The notes under the pieces were generated by a model, which saw only the letters and a list, made by a program, of their open reading frames with translations, was not told where the DNA came from and searched no databases. Below are positions 16,825 through 25,641 of a stretch of DNA of 64,000 nucleotides, one piece after another (position 1 is the stretch's first letter; every line of letters starts with the position of its first letter). Source of the DNA: Endoryza sp044226045. Lineage in GTDB: Bacteria; Bacteroidota; Bacteroidia; Chitinophagales; Chitinophagaceae. The stretch spans positions 1 to 64,000 of the forward strand of contig JBGAHR010000009.1 in the NCBI GenBank assembly GCA_044226045.1, written 5' to 3'. The position numbers were made by a program, and so were the translations under genes.

Positions 16825-19800
16825 TTATACAGGGATTTTCAGGATTACTTTGGTTCCAAGAGACAGGTTGTGATCATTTTTAAGGTCGATGATATCGATG
16901 CTGGCATTGAGTTCAGCATGTTTATTGAGCAGTGTCAGTCGATCTTCCGTGAGTTTCATTCCGAGTGATTTCCGCGAAGTGGCGGATTTGCTTTTCAGTT
17001 CCCGCGCTTTATCCCTTCCAACACCATTGTCTTCAATGACGCATTGCAGCATGCCCTCACCAACCATGCTCACGTGAATATTCAGTTCCCCACCGGATTC
17101 CTTGTGAAGCAATCCATGCCAGATCGCGTTCTCCACATAAGGCTGAATGATCAACGGTGGCACTTCCACGCATTCGGCCCCCACTTTATCATCCACGATG
17201 ATGCGGTACGAAAACTTCTTGTCGAAGCGAAGGGCTTCCATCTCGATATACAGCTTCAGCGCCTCCAGTTCGTTGGCCAGGATCACGTTTTTACTATTCG
17301 AGTTATCCAGAATCAGCCGGATCAGTTTGGCGAACCGGGTAAGGTATAATGACGCGGTGGCCTGGTCGCTTTTAACGATATACCTGTTGATCGAATTCAG
17401 GCAATTGAAAATAAAATGCGGGTTCATCTGAGCCCTTAACGCCTGCATTTCCACGTCTGCCATTTTTTGTTTGGTGTCCATCAGGTTCTTCTCCACTCTT
17501 CGTTTTTCTTCCTCTGCCCGGGCCCTGACGATCTTGTTGGCACACAAGGAAGCGATTGTAGTGAGGATCCACAAGTGCTTTTGAGTAAAGAACGCTTTTT
17601 TTGAGTGCTCGCAGTCAATTACACCCAGTACCTTGTGATCGGACATGATGGGAACGGTGATTTCAGACAGCCTGTTCTCCACATCCATGATGTACCGGGG
17701 GTCCTTCGACGTATCGTCGATGATTTCCGCACGGCCGCTGGCAGCTACGGAGCCCACGATACCGGTACCCAGTGGCAGTTCCAGGGGACTCTGAATCTCA
17801 TATTGCCGGGGACTTTTGGGTCCGAATGCCGCCTTCTGAATCAACACCTTCCTGTTTTCATCCATCAGGTAGATCACGCAGTCTTCAAAATGGAGGCGGC
17901 CTATACAATTACGGGCTACATCCCAAAGGATCATTTCCACCGATTGTTGTTCATTGAGACTGGTTGCGAAATAATTAATAGCCTGTTCTGTTTCCAGTTC
18001 TTCCCTTTGCTCGTGAATCTTGCGGTTGCGATTTCTTATAAACAGGAAGATCGCCACGGTAAGAGCTGCAGTCATCAGCACGATAAACCAGTTTTGCTGC
18101 CAGAGAGGAGCGATAATGGTGATCTCAACGGTATTATTGGAGTCGATCCAGTTCAACCCATCCATACTGGCTTTGACCGCAAAACTGTATTTGCCAGGAG
18201 GAAGGGATGAATAATGGGCTTCGCGTATATCGGTACCGGTTTGCCACTGTTTTTCATACCCCTGCAGCATATATTTATATTTCACCGCACGGGAGCCCTG
18301 CAGATTGATAGCCGCAAAACGGAAGATGATACTGTTCTCGCCATAGTCGAGTGAAATTCTTTCATTGCCACTGAGATACCTGATCGAATCACCCTGGTCG
18401 GCCTGAAATATATTGACACGCAAACCCGAGGTATGGCTCACCAGTTCGTTGGGATAAAAAAAGCTGATACCGCCCCTGCTCCCCCAGAACATCTCCCCCT
18501 CTTTTGATTTGGCAAATGCCATCATCCGGAATCCGTCTCCCGGAATCCCGGCGTTTTCATCAAAATACTGAAGGCTCTGGGTAACAGGGTTGAATTGCAC
18601 TATCTCCTTACCGTTAGACATCCAGATATCGCCGCGGTCATCTTCCAGTATGCCGCCGATATAATCATATTTCAGTCCATTGCTCTGGTCATACCGTTGC
18701 ACCTGCAAGGAAGAGTCGATGATGCTGAAGCCATTTAAGGTGGACACATAAATATTCCGCCTCCTGTCTTCATACAACGCGAAACAGCGGTTGGAAGACA
18801 TCCCATTGGCGCCATTGAAATGAAGCAGGGAATCGCGTGATTTGTCGTAACAGTACACGCCTGTCATGGTGCTGAACCACATATTGCCTTTGCGGTCTTC
18901 GAGAAATCCATTCACTCTTTTACCGGCGAATGTTTTCAATACAGGATGGGCAGTAAAAGCATTCATTTCCCTGCTGAGCGGATCGATCGTGAACATTCCG
19001 CGGTTGGTACCTACCCAAAGCAATCCGCTGCGATCTGAATAGATCTCCAAAATCAATTTGGTATTGAGTGCCACCCCGATATTGGTATCGAGTTTTATTT
19101 TTTCAAACGTCCCTTTTCTTTCATCGAGCACAGATAAGCCGTCTCCCAATGCCCCGATCCATACTTTGTCGAACCGGTCCACGCATACTGTTCTTATTTC
19201 AACATTCTGCGCGTCATTCTCAATCGGCTTTGGCGCAAAATAATTGTAGAAGGTTGTTTGGTTACGTGCTTTATCCCAGCGGATCAGTTTGTCCAGGGCG
19301 CCCATCCATAGAATGCCATTTCTGTCGGCTGTGATTTCACTGATATAATTATCGTAGAGTTTTCCTTTATCATCTTTGAATATCCGGATATTGCCTGCTG
19401 TCTTTTTGAAAACATTGAATATGCTTACCCCGGCAATGCTTGTGCCCACGATCATATCACCGCCGTTTCCGCCCAGAACACGCCAGGTAATATCACCCCC
19501 AATGGAACGGGGGTTGATGGGGTCATGTGTGTACTGGGTGGTTTTTCCCGTTTTATCAATAATAAACAATCCTGCGAAACCTGTTGCGACCAGCAGATCG
19601 CCATTGACAGCTCTCCGTACCTCGGTGATGTTTGTCTGGATCCGTTTATCGTTGAGTGTGGTGGTGAGCTGATAGGTTTTTACTACCTGACCGGTATTCA
19701 CATCAACAATTTCTACGGATCCGTTGCTATGACCTGCAGCAATTTCATGATCGCTGTAGCGGCAGAGACTGAAAACAGGAGTGGTTGATTTTTGAAAAAC

Positions 19801-20391
19801 AATCTGGCGGGTGGAATAATCCAGCAGTATGAGGTTGGTATCCGCCGAGTAGAGAATACGGTTTTCATCAAATGGTTCCGCATCGATGAAATAGTTATAC
19901 TTCAGTTTTTCGGGTATCCATTCCAGCCTGATCCATTTGTCCTTTTTTTCGTCGAAATAATATTGACCAAGGCTGGTATACAAAACCGGGCCGTATACTT
20001 TGGTATCAACGATAGTGCGGGCGGCAAAGCGGGTAACCGAATCGTTTAATACTACGCGGTGAAATTGACGATGCTGATCGATCCAGGTGATTCCTTCTGC
20101 TGTTCCCAGCCAGATCCGGTTGCGGCTGTCGCAGGTGAGGTGAATGACGTTATTGGAAGCGATGGCCGGGTATTCCCTTCTTTTGAAATTGGTGACGGTA
20201 TATCCGTCATAAACGTTCAGTCCGTCGGAAGTGCCGATCCATAGAAAGCCGTTTTTATCGACCGCCAGCGACTGAATATTGTTATCGGTAAGTCCGTTTG
20301 CAACTGTAATGTGGGAGAAGGAAACATATTGAGCCCGACCAGCCATGATGACCAGCATGCATACTACCAATATCTGAATCCTGTACAGCAA
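16825..20391 (-). CDS. Beta-propeller sensor histidine kinase, LytS type, with GAF domain
   Basis: The 1188-residue protein starts with a signal peptide (MLYRIQILVVCMLVIMAGRA). A periplasmic two-component-regulator propeller follows (~25-680; repeated DKNGFLWIGTSDGLNVYD-like units). Next are a Y_Y_Y domain (~690-760; YKYMLQGYEKQW, PPGKYSFAVKA) and one membrane helix (~770-790). A cytoplasmic GAF domain (~800-955) precedes the LytS-type His_kinase region with MNPHFIFNCLNSINRYI (histidine near residue 990) and an ATPase domain with ENAIWHGL and DNGVGRDK. The GAF insertion is less usual; most relatives go straight from helix to kinase. Its partner is the adjacent LytTR regulator. Such kinases often sense glycans or surface signals; the ligand here is unknown. 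Confidence 0.92.
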   Translation of the reverse strand: MLYRIQILVVCMLVIMAGRAQYVSFSHITVANGLTDNNIQSLAVDKNGFLWIGTSDGLNVYDGYTVTNFKRREYPAIASNNVIHLTCDSRNRIWLGTAEGITWIDQHRQFHRVVLNDSVTRFAARTIVDTKVYGPVLYTSLGQYYFDEKKDKWIRLEWIPEKLKYNYFIDAEPFDENRILYSADTNLILLDYSTRQIVFQKSTTPVFSLCRYSDHEIAAGHSNGSVEIVDVNTGQVVKTYQLTTTLNDKRIQTNITEVRRAVNGDLLVATGFAGLFIIDKTGKTTQYTHDPINPRSIGGDITWRVLGGNGGDMIVGTSIAGVSIFNVFKKTAGNIRIFKDDKGKLYDNYISEITADRNGILWMGALDKLIRWDKARNQTTFYNYFAPKPIENDAQNVEIRTVCVDRFDKVWIGALGDGLSVLDERKGTFEKIKLDTNIGVALNTKLILEIYSDRSGLLWVGTNRGMFTIDPLSREMNAFTAHPVLKTFAGKRVNGFLEDRKGNMWFSTMTGVYCYDKSRDSLLHFNGANGMSSNRCFALYEDRRRNIYVSTLNGFSIIDSSLQVQRYDQSNGLKYDYIGGILEDDRGDIWMSNGKEIVQFNPVTQSLQYFDENAGIPGDGFRMMAFAKSKEGEMFWGSRGGISFFYPNELVSHTSGLRVNIFQADQGDSIRYLSGNERISLDYGENSIIFRFAAINLQGSRAVKYKYMLQGYEKQWQTGTDIREAHYSSLPPGKYSFAVKASMDGLNWIDSNNTVEITIIAPLWQQNWFIVLMTAALTVAIFLFIRNRNRKIHEQREELETEQAINYFATSLNEQQSVEMILWDVARNCIGRLHFEDCVIYLMDENRKVLIQKAAFGPKSPRQYEIQSPLELPLGTGIVGSVAASGRAEIIDDTSKDPRYIMDVENRLSEITVPIMSDHKVLGVIDCEHSKKAFFTQKHLWILTTIASLCANKIVRARAEEEKRRVEKNLMDTKQKMADVEMQALRAQMNPHFIFNCLNSINRYIVKSDQATASLYLTRFAKLIRLILDNSNSKNVILANELEALKLYIEMEALRFDKKFSYRIIVDDKVGAECVEVPPLIIQPYVENAIWHGLLHKESGGELNIHVSMVGEGMLQCVIEDNGVGRDKARELKSKSATSRKSLGMKLTEDRLTLLNKHAELNASIDIIDLKNDHNLSLGTKVILKIPV

Positions 20392-20524
20392 GTAGGTGTT
20401 TATATAAATTTAACCAGATTCTCCGAGCCTTTGACAACGTGAACATAGACAGAAATGGCTTGTACAAAAGGGTTTATTGAGTAATTGGCTGATCCAGTGA
20501 GTCAATGGACGGGTTTCCTGCATG

Positions 20525-20556
20525 AAAAAGGGCCGTCCCCGGATGAGACAGCCCCT
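20525..20556 (-). terminator. Rho-independent terminator of typA
   Basis: GGGCCGTC (20530-20537) pairs with GACAGCCC (20547-20554) with one wobble. On the minus strand the stem is followed by a run of T (AAAAAG on the plus strand at 20525-20530). It lies about 25 nt beyond the typA stop codon. Confidence 0.8.
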
Positions 20557-20581
20557 GTTATTTTTGTTGGTTACCAGCTTA

Positions 20582-22387
20582 TCAGGCTGTTTCCATTTTC
20601 TTCTGAACTTTCTTCCTTTCTTCTTCGTTGAGGATAACCTTACGCATACGGATGAAGTTGGGTGTTACTTCGATGCATTCGTCGTGCTGAATGTATTCCA
20701 TACATTCTTCGAGGGTCATCAGCACTTTCGGTGCAATCTTGGTCGCATCATCACTTCCGCTCGCGCGGTGGTTGGTCAGTTTTTTACCTTCCGTAATATT
20801 TACTACGAGATCACCGGGCTTTACGTTTTCCGCTACAATCTGTCCTGCATATACTTCTTCACCTGGATCTACAAAGAAGGTACCGCGATCCTGGAGTTTG
20901 TCAATTGAATAGCCGGTTGCTTTTTCCTGGTTTTTGGACAACAGCACTCCGTTATTTCTTCCCGGGATGGGTCCTTTCCAGGGTTTGTATTCGCTGAACC
21001 GGTGCGCCATCACCGCTTCCCCGGTGGTCGCTGTAAGCATTTGTGTACGCAGACCAATCAGGCCGCGGGAAGGTATTTCAAACTCGAGGTGTTGCATTTC
21101 CCCTTTTGTTTCCATCACCATCATTTCTCCTTTTCTGCGGGTTACCAGGTCAATCACCTTGCTGGCGAATTCCTGTGGCACATCCACCACGAGGATCTCG
21201 TATGGTTCGCATTTCTTTCCATCGATTTCCTTAACGATAACCTGTGGCTGACCTACTGTCAGTTCATATCCTTCGCGGCGCATCGTTTCGATCAGGATAC
21301 CCAGGTGAAGGATACCACGACCATACACTACGAGGCTATCGCCATCTTCACTATCTACGACTTTCAATGCGAGGTTCTTCTCTGTTTCTTTCATCAGTCG
21401 GTCACGGAGGTGACGGGAGGTAACGAATTTTCCATCACGGCCAAAGAATGGTGAATTGTTTACAGAGAACAGCATGTTCATTGTTGGTTCATCCACGCTG
21501 ATTACCGGTAATGCTTCGGGGTTTTCTGCATCTGCGATGGTGTCGCCGATGTTGAAATCCTCGATACCTACTACCGCGCAAAGGTCGCCTGACTGAACAG
21601 ACTCTACTTTCTTCTTACCCATTCCTTCGAACACATAGAGTTCTTTCACTTTGGTTTTGCGGATAGATCCGTCAGCCTGTACCAGTGCAACCTGTTGGTT
21701 TTCGCGGATTGTACCACGGCTTACTTTTCCGACGGCAATTCGTCCCAGGAAGGATGAATAGTCGAGTGAAGTGATTTGCATCTGCAGGGTTCCTTCAGAT
21801 ACTTTTGGCTCGGGAACATATTTCAGGATTCCGTCGAGCAAGGGAGTGATATTATCGATCGGAGTTAATGAGTCGTTGAACCAGCCGTTCTTTCCACTTC
21901 CGTAGAAGGTTGGGAAGTCCAGTTGCTCTTCTGTTGCGTCGAGGTTGAAGAACAGTTCAAATACCGCATCGTGAACTTCATCCGGGCGGCAGTTGGGCTT
22001 GTCGACCTTATTGATGACCACAATTGGTTTGAGGTTCAGTTGCAATGCTTTTTGCAGCACGAAGCGTGTCTGAGGCATTGGGCCTTCGAATGCATCAACC
22101 AGCAGGATTACCCCATCGGCCATTTTCAGCACTCTCTCTACCTCTCCGCCAAAATCGGCGTGGCCCGGAGTATCGATTACGTTAATTTTTACATTGTTGT
22201 AGGTTACCGCCGCGTTTTTACTGAAAATGGTGATACCTCTTTCGCGTTCCAGATCATTGCTGTCCATGATCAGTTCCCCTGTTTCCTGGTTTTCTCTGAA
22301 CACTTTTGTAGTGTGCAGAATTTTGTCAACCAGGGTTGTTTTGCCGTGGTCTACGTGCGCTATAATAGCGATGTTGCGGATGTTCAT
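20582..22387 (-). CDS. typA: Translational GTPase TypA/BipA
   Basis: The 601-residue protein starts MNIRNIAIIAHVDHGKTTLV (ATG at 22387; a longer frame at 22447 adds a non-family N-terminus). It has the elongation-factor signatures RERGITIFSKNAAV (switch I), IDTPGHADFGGEVERVL (G3) and NKVDKP (G4). The C-terminal half has YGRGILHLGILIETMRREGY and RGLIGLRTQ, which separate TypA from LepA and EF-G. It acts on the ribosome in assembly and stress or cold adaptation. A consensus -7 box lies ~95 nt upstream and a terminator downstream, so it is a single-gene unit. Confidence 0.97.
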   Translation of the reverse strand: MNIRNIAIIAHVDHGKTTLVDKILHTTKVFRENQETGELIMDSNDLERERGITIFSKNAAVTYNNVKINVIDTPGHADFGGEVERVLKMADGVILLVDAFEGPMPQTRFVLQKALQLNLKPIVVINKVDKPNCRPDEVHDAVFELFFNLDATEEQLDFPTFYGSGKNGWFNDSLTPIDNITPLLDGILKYVPEPKVSEGTLQMQITSLDYSSFLGRIAVGKVSRGTIRENQQVALVQADGSIRKTKVKELYVFEGMGKKKVESVQSGDLCAVVGIEDFNIGDTIADAENPEALPVISVDEPTMNMLFSVNNSPFFGRDGKFVTSRHLRDRLMKETEKNLALKVVDSEDGDSLVVYGRGILHLGILIETMRREGYELTVGQPQVIVKEIDGKKCEPYEILVVDVPQEFASKVIDLVTRRKGEMMVMETKGEMQHLEFEIPSRGLIGLRTQMLTATTGEAVMAHRFSEYKPWKGPIPGRNNGVLLSKNQEKATGYSIDKLQDRGTFFVDPGEEVYAGQIVAENVKPGDLVVNITEGKKLTNHRASGSDDATKIAPKVLMTLEECMEYIQHDECIEVTPNFIRMRKVILNEEERKKVQKKMETA

Positions 22388-22482
22388 TAGTAAGTTGTTT
22401 AACGCCAGGCTTTTAGAAACGTACGGTGAATCCGGCAGGAAGCACACTAACAGCTATTAGCTTAACGATGATTTTTGAGGCG

Positions 22483-22490
22483 CAAATGTA
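22483..22490 (-). promoter_or_regulatory. Bacteroidota -7 promoter element of typA
   Basis: The minus strand reads TACATTTG, a full match to the TAnnTTTG -7 consensus used by the phylum's primary sigma factor, followed by CGCC. It lies about 95 nt before the typA ATG. The TTG-type -33 element is not clear. Confidence 0.55.
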
Positions 22491-22512
22491 CGAAAAATTA
22501 GGGAGGAATGCT

Positions 22513-22745
22513 AATGTTTATCGTTTCAGGTTTAACGTTTCACGTTGGTTGGCGGTTGGCGGTTTGCAGTTTGCAGTTTGCAGTTTGCGGTTTGTCATTC
22601 CCCTCCTCAGGCGAATATGCATTATGATAGGGAAAACTGCCAAAAGCTCGCACCATATCCCGCTCCCCTTTCTCTTTCCGTTTCTCTTTCCCTTTCCGCT
22701 CTCGCTCCCACTCCCGCTCCCGCTCCTGTATTTCCCCCGCCTTTG
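22513..22745 (-). repeat. Composite intergenic repeat, copy F
   Basis: This copy is minus-oriented: GTTTATCGTTTCAGG, GTTTCACGTTGG, GGTTTGCAGTTTGCAG units, a ~75-bp stretch unique to this copy, then CTCTTTCCGTTTC and CGCTCTCGCTCCC hexamers. It lies between typA and the DUF5009-like gene. The unique stretch (about 22600-22670) includes CATTATGATAGGG and shows no gene. Confidence 0.8.
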
Positions 22746-22750
22746 CTTCC

Positions 22751-23857
22751 TCACACTCTCACATAGATTTTCTTCCTGTCCATCCACCAGCCTGCGAGCC
22801 AGCAGATCATCATCCAGGCTAATGCGAAAAAGAGGGAAGGCCAATTGGAAGGGAAATGATTGAAAATAGTATCGAAGGCCCAGGAAGGTAGTTGTTTGTC
22901 GCCTACCGGAATCATCCACAAGGTTACTATTCCCACTTCACTCAGGAGGTAAATGAACAATGGGTTTTTACCAAACACTTCGAAGAAATATGTCCATTTT
23001 GTGATACGCAGGAACTCGATCACATACATGATGGCAGATAGTATGATCAGGTCGAGACCAACGGTATAAAATACAAAGGAGCTGGTCCAGAGTTTTTTGT
23101 TGATGGGGAAACTGCTATCCCAGAAATAGGCAAAAACCACCATGGCACAACCCACCAGCAGCAGGTGGGTCAATCCTTCATAGGTCTTTCCCTTTTGTTG
23201 AATATATCTTCCCGCGAAATAGCCAAAGATCACATTACCAATGGCAGGCAATGTGCTCAACCATCCTTCCGGATCGAAGGGAACTCCTTCTCCATGATAC
23301 AAATGACTATCGCCCATAAGCCAGCGGTCGAGTTTCAACCCGGTATTCCCCTGCAGGGACAGATCTCCGAATGATGTCATGATGAATTTATACCCAACGA
23401 GGATCAGTAATACCAGAACGATGACCGTACGGGGTTTCAGGTAGTACACCATCAGTGAAGCAATTCCGTAGCAAAGAGCGATCCTTTGTAACACGCCGAG
23501 TATCCTTGTTTCAGAAAACGGTTTGAAGTGCCACCCCTTTTCGCCCTGTTCAAAAAACGGGAACCAGTACATCAGGTATCCCAGCAGAAAGATCAACAGT
23601 GTTCTCTTGAGAATTTTACCAAGAACCGCGGAAGAAGACATGCCCGACCATTTGTTCATCACAAAGCTCATCGCATTACCAACCGCAAAAAGAAAAGAGG
23701 GAAATACGAGGTCGGTAGGCGTAAACCCATGCCAGTTGGCATGCAACAGGGGAGCAAAAGTGTGAGAATAGTCGCCCGGTGTATTTACAATAATCATGAA
23801 GCAAATAGTCATACCACGGAATACATCCAGGGCAAGGAAACGTTGTGTTGATGACAT
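22751..23857 (-). CDS. Acyltransferase-like membrane protein (DUF5009/DUF1624, COG4299)
   Basis: The 368-residue integral membrane protein has ~8-10 helices. The N-terminal signature is FLALDVFRGMTICFMIIVNTPG, followed by TPTDLVFPSFLFAVGNAMSF. This layout is that of the family related to heparan-alpha-glucosaminide N-acetyltransferase (COG4299). Characterised relatives transfer acetyl groups across the membrane to amino sugars; the bacterial substrate is unknown. The gene stands alone between a composite repeat and the second MITE. Confidence 0.85.
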   Translation of the reverse strand: MSSTQRFLALDVFRGMTICFMIIVNTPGDYSHTFAPLLHANWHGFTPTDLVFPSFLFAVGNAMSFVMNKWSGMSSSAVLGKILKRTLLIFLLGYLMYWFPFFEQGEKGWHFKPFSETRILGVLQRIALCYGIASLMVYYLKPRTVIVLVLLILVGYKFIMTSFGDLSLQGNTGLKLDRWLMGDSHLYHGEGVPFDPEGWLSTLPAIGNVIFGYFAGRYIQQKGKTYEGLTHLLLVGCAMVVFAYFWDSSFPINKKLWTSSFVFYTVGLDLIILSAIMYVIEFLRITKWTYFFEVFGKNPLFIYLLSEVGIVTLWMIPVGDKQLPSWAFDTIFNHFPSNWPSLFFALAWMMICWLAGWWMDRKKIYVRV

Positions 23858-23916
23858 GGCGAGGGGTTGAACAGCGAATATAAGTTTTTTAGACCGTCAT
23901 TTTAAGATATGGGGAT

Positions 23917-24336
23917 CACTGTTGTCCGGGGAAAGTCATTGAGTCCCTAATGCCACGCTGAATTGATCATCTTTTTGCCACTTTTTGAGAAATGAGCTCC
24001 CTTTATGTGAGCGGGAGCGAGAGCGGGAGAGAAAGTATAAGAGAGAGGTCGTTTCCGGTGAGTCTCTGACGGGACTTTTTTTGGCGAAACAAAAAAAGTC
24101 CCACAAAAAAAGGCGCCCAAGGCCGATATACAGCCCGGCTATATTGGGGGAGCGGGAGTGAGAGCGGGAGCGACTAATTCAATTAGTTCTTCGGTGATGA
24201 ACAGCGATAGAATAAAGCCAGGCAATTGTTGAAATTCAGTTTGCTGTTTATAGTTAGGGGTTTGCAGTTAATTGGCAAATTGGCCCATTGGCTCATTGAC
24301 AAATTGTGCCCTCAGCGTTTTCCCCGAACAACAGTG
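23917..24336 (-). mobile_element. MITE copy 2 (420 bp, inverted relative to copy 1)
   Basis: The ends are CACTGTTGTCCGGGGAAA and an inverse copy with one mismatch. The flanks are a perfect 10-bp direct repeat ATATGGGGAT (23907-23916 and 24337-24346). Aligned by eye to the reverse complement of copy 1 it matches along its length: both subterminal regions, the GGGACTTTTTTT hairpin and the GGCGCC segment. It differs by carrying GAGCGGGAGCG-type repeat insertions at about 24006-24036 and 24149-24172, and its hairpin loop is inverted. No transposase is encoded. Confidence 0.9.
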
Positions 24337-24451
24337 ATATGGGGATGAGAGGAAATCATTAACGTTGGGCTACTTTTTTTTGCGTACTTTTTCGATCGGA
24401 TTTCATTCCCTGTCATATCATTTCAGGAGAACAAACCATCAAATCATTATC

Positions 24452-25447
24452 ATGAGAAGGCTTAGAATATTTTTTATCCTCATTTTGGTGCTGGTAATCG
24501 CTTATTTCGCGGGGCCACATCCTTCCACACCAGCCTATAAACCGGAATTGCCGAAGATCGAATGGCAGAGCGGAGAGGCGCTGGAGCAACTGGTAAAAGC
24601 CAAAGAATCACAACATAAAGTGAAGCCCGATAATGAAGCGAGGATCGTCTGGGCCAATGATTCCAACAAGACGGTTACCGAATACGCAATCGTCTATTTA
24701 CATGGATTCTCAGCCAGCCAGGAGGAAGGAAACCCGGTGCATAGAAATATAGCAAAGAAGTTTGGAGCCAATTTATACCTGACAAGACTCGCAGAACACG
24801 GACTGGATACTTCAGATGCACTCCTCAACCTCACAGCAGATAAATACTGGGAGTCGGCCAAAGAAGCGCTGGCCATTGGGAAAAAGCTTGGTAAGAAAGT
24901 CATCTTGATGGGGACCTCCACCGGCGGATCCAATGCCCTGCAACTGGCGGCCACCTATCCTTCTGATGTAACTGCATTGGTATTACTATCTCCCAATATT
25001 GCCATTTTCGATCCGAATGCCTGGTTGCTTAACAATCCATGGGGTCTGCAGATTGCGAGAATGGTGAAGAAATCGGATTTTGTTGACGCATCGGATCAGC
25101 GGCCTGTCTACAAACAATACTGGTATGCACATTACCGACTGGAGGGAGCGGTAGCCCTGGAAGAAATGCTGGAAACAGCCATGACCAAATCCACTTTCGA
25201 AAAAGTAAAACAACCAACTTTGTTGTTATACTACTATAAAGACGAAGTGCACCAGGATAGCGTGGTAAAAGTGTCGGCCATGAAAACCATGTTCGATCAA
25301 CTCGGCACCAGTGCGGAGATGAAGATAAGTATCGCGATGCCCCATACCGGCAATCACGTCATGGGCTCACCTATCAAATCGAAAGATGTGGAGGGAGTGG
25401 AAAGAGAAATTGAAAAATTTTTAAGAGAGAAAGTAGTCAATAAGTAA
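24452..25447 (+). CDS. Alpha/beta hydrolase, membrane-anchored or exported
   Basis: The 331-residue protein has an N-terminal hydrophobic anchor (RRLRIFFILILVLVIAYFAG), so it is probably exported and tethered. The start at 24452 was chosen because it begins directly at this signal. YLHGFSASQEEG forms the oxyanion region, GTSTGG (~residues 150-155) the nucleophile elbow with serine, and YKDEVHQDSVV and PHTGNHVM place the aspartate and histidine near the C-terminus. It resembles serine esterases or lysophospholipase-like enzymes; the substrate is unknown. Confidence 0.85.
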   Translation: MRRLRIFFILILVLVIAYFAGPHPSTPAYKPELPKIEWQSGEALEQLVKAKESQHKVKPDNEARIVWANDSNKTVTEYAIVYLHGFSASQEEGNPVHRNIAKKFGANLYLTRLAEHGLDTSDALLNLTADKYWESAKEALAIGKKLGKKVILMGTSTGGSNALQLAATYPSDVTALVLLSPNIAIFDPNAWLLNNPWGLQIARMVKKSDFVDASDQRPVYKQYWYAHYRLEGAVALEEMLETAMTKSTFEKVKQPTLLLYYYKDEVHQDSVVKVSAMKTMFDQLGTSAEMKISIAMPHTGNHVMGSPIKSKDVEGVEREIEKFLREKVVNK

Positions 25448-25632
25448 TTTGCCCATTGAAAGCGGAAATGAGAGCGGGAGCGGGAGCGGGAATGAGAGCG
25501 GGAGCGGGAGCGGGAATGAGAGCGGGAGTGGGAGCGAGAGCGGAAAGGGAAACGGAAAGAGAAACAGAAACTGCAAACCGCAAACTGCAAACCGCAAACC
25601 AACCTGAAACGATAAACGCATTTAACGATAAA
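25446..25632 (+). repeat. Composite intergenic repeat, copy H
   Basis: This plus-oriented copy has TTTGCCCATTGAAAGC, then about twelve GAGCGG/GGGAGC hexamers, AAAGGGAAACGG and AGAGAAACAG hexamers, GCAAACCGCAAACTGC units and CCTGAAACGATAAACGC. The frame stays open into the FabH-like gene and would encode Arg-Ala-Gly repeats; this is a side effect of the 6-bp periodicity. Confidence 0.87.
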
Positions 25633-25641
25633 CGCCTTGCT

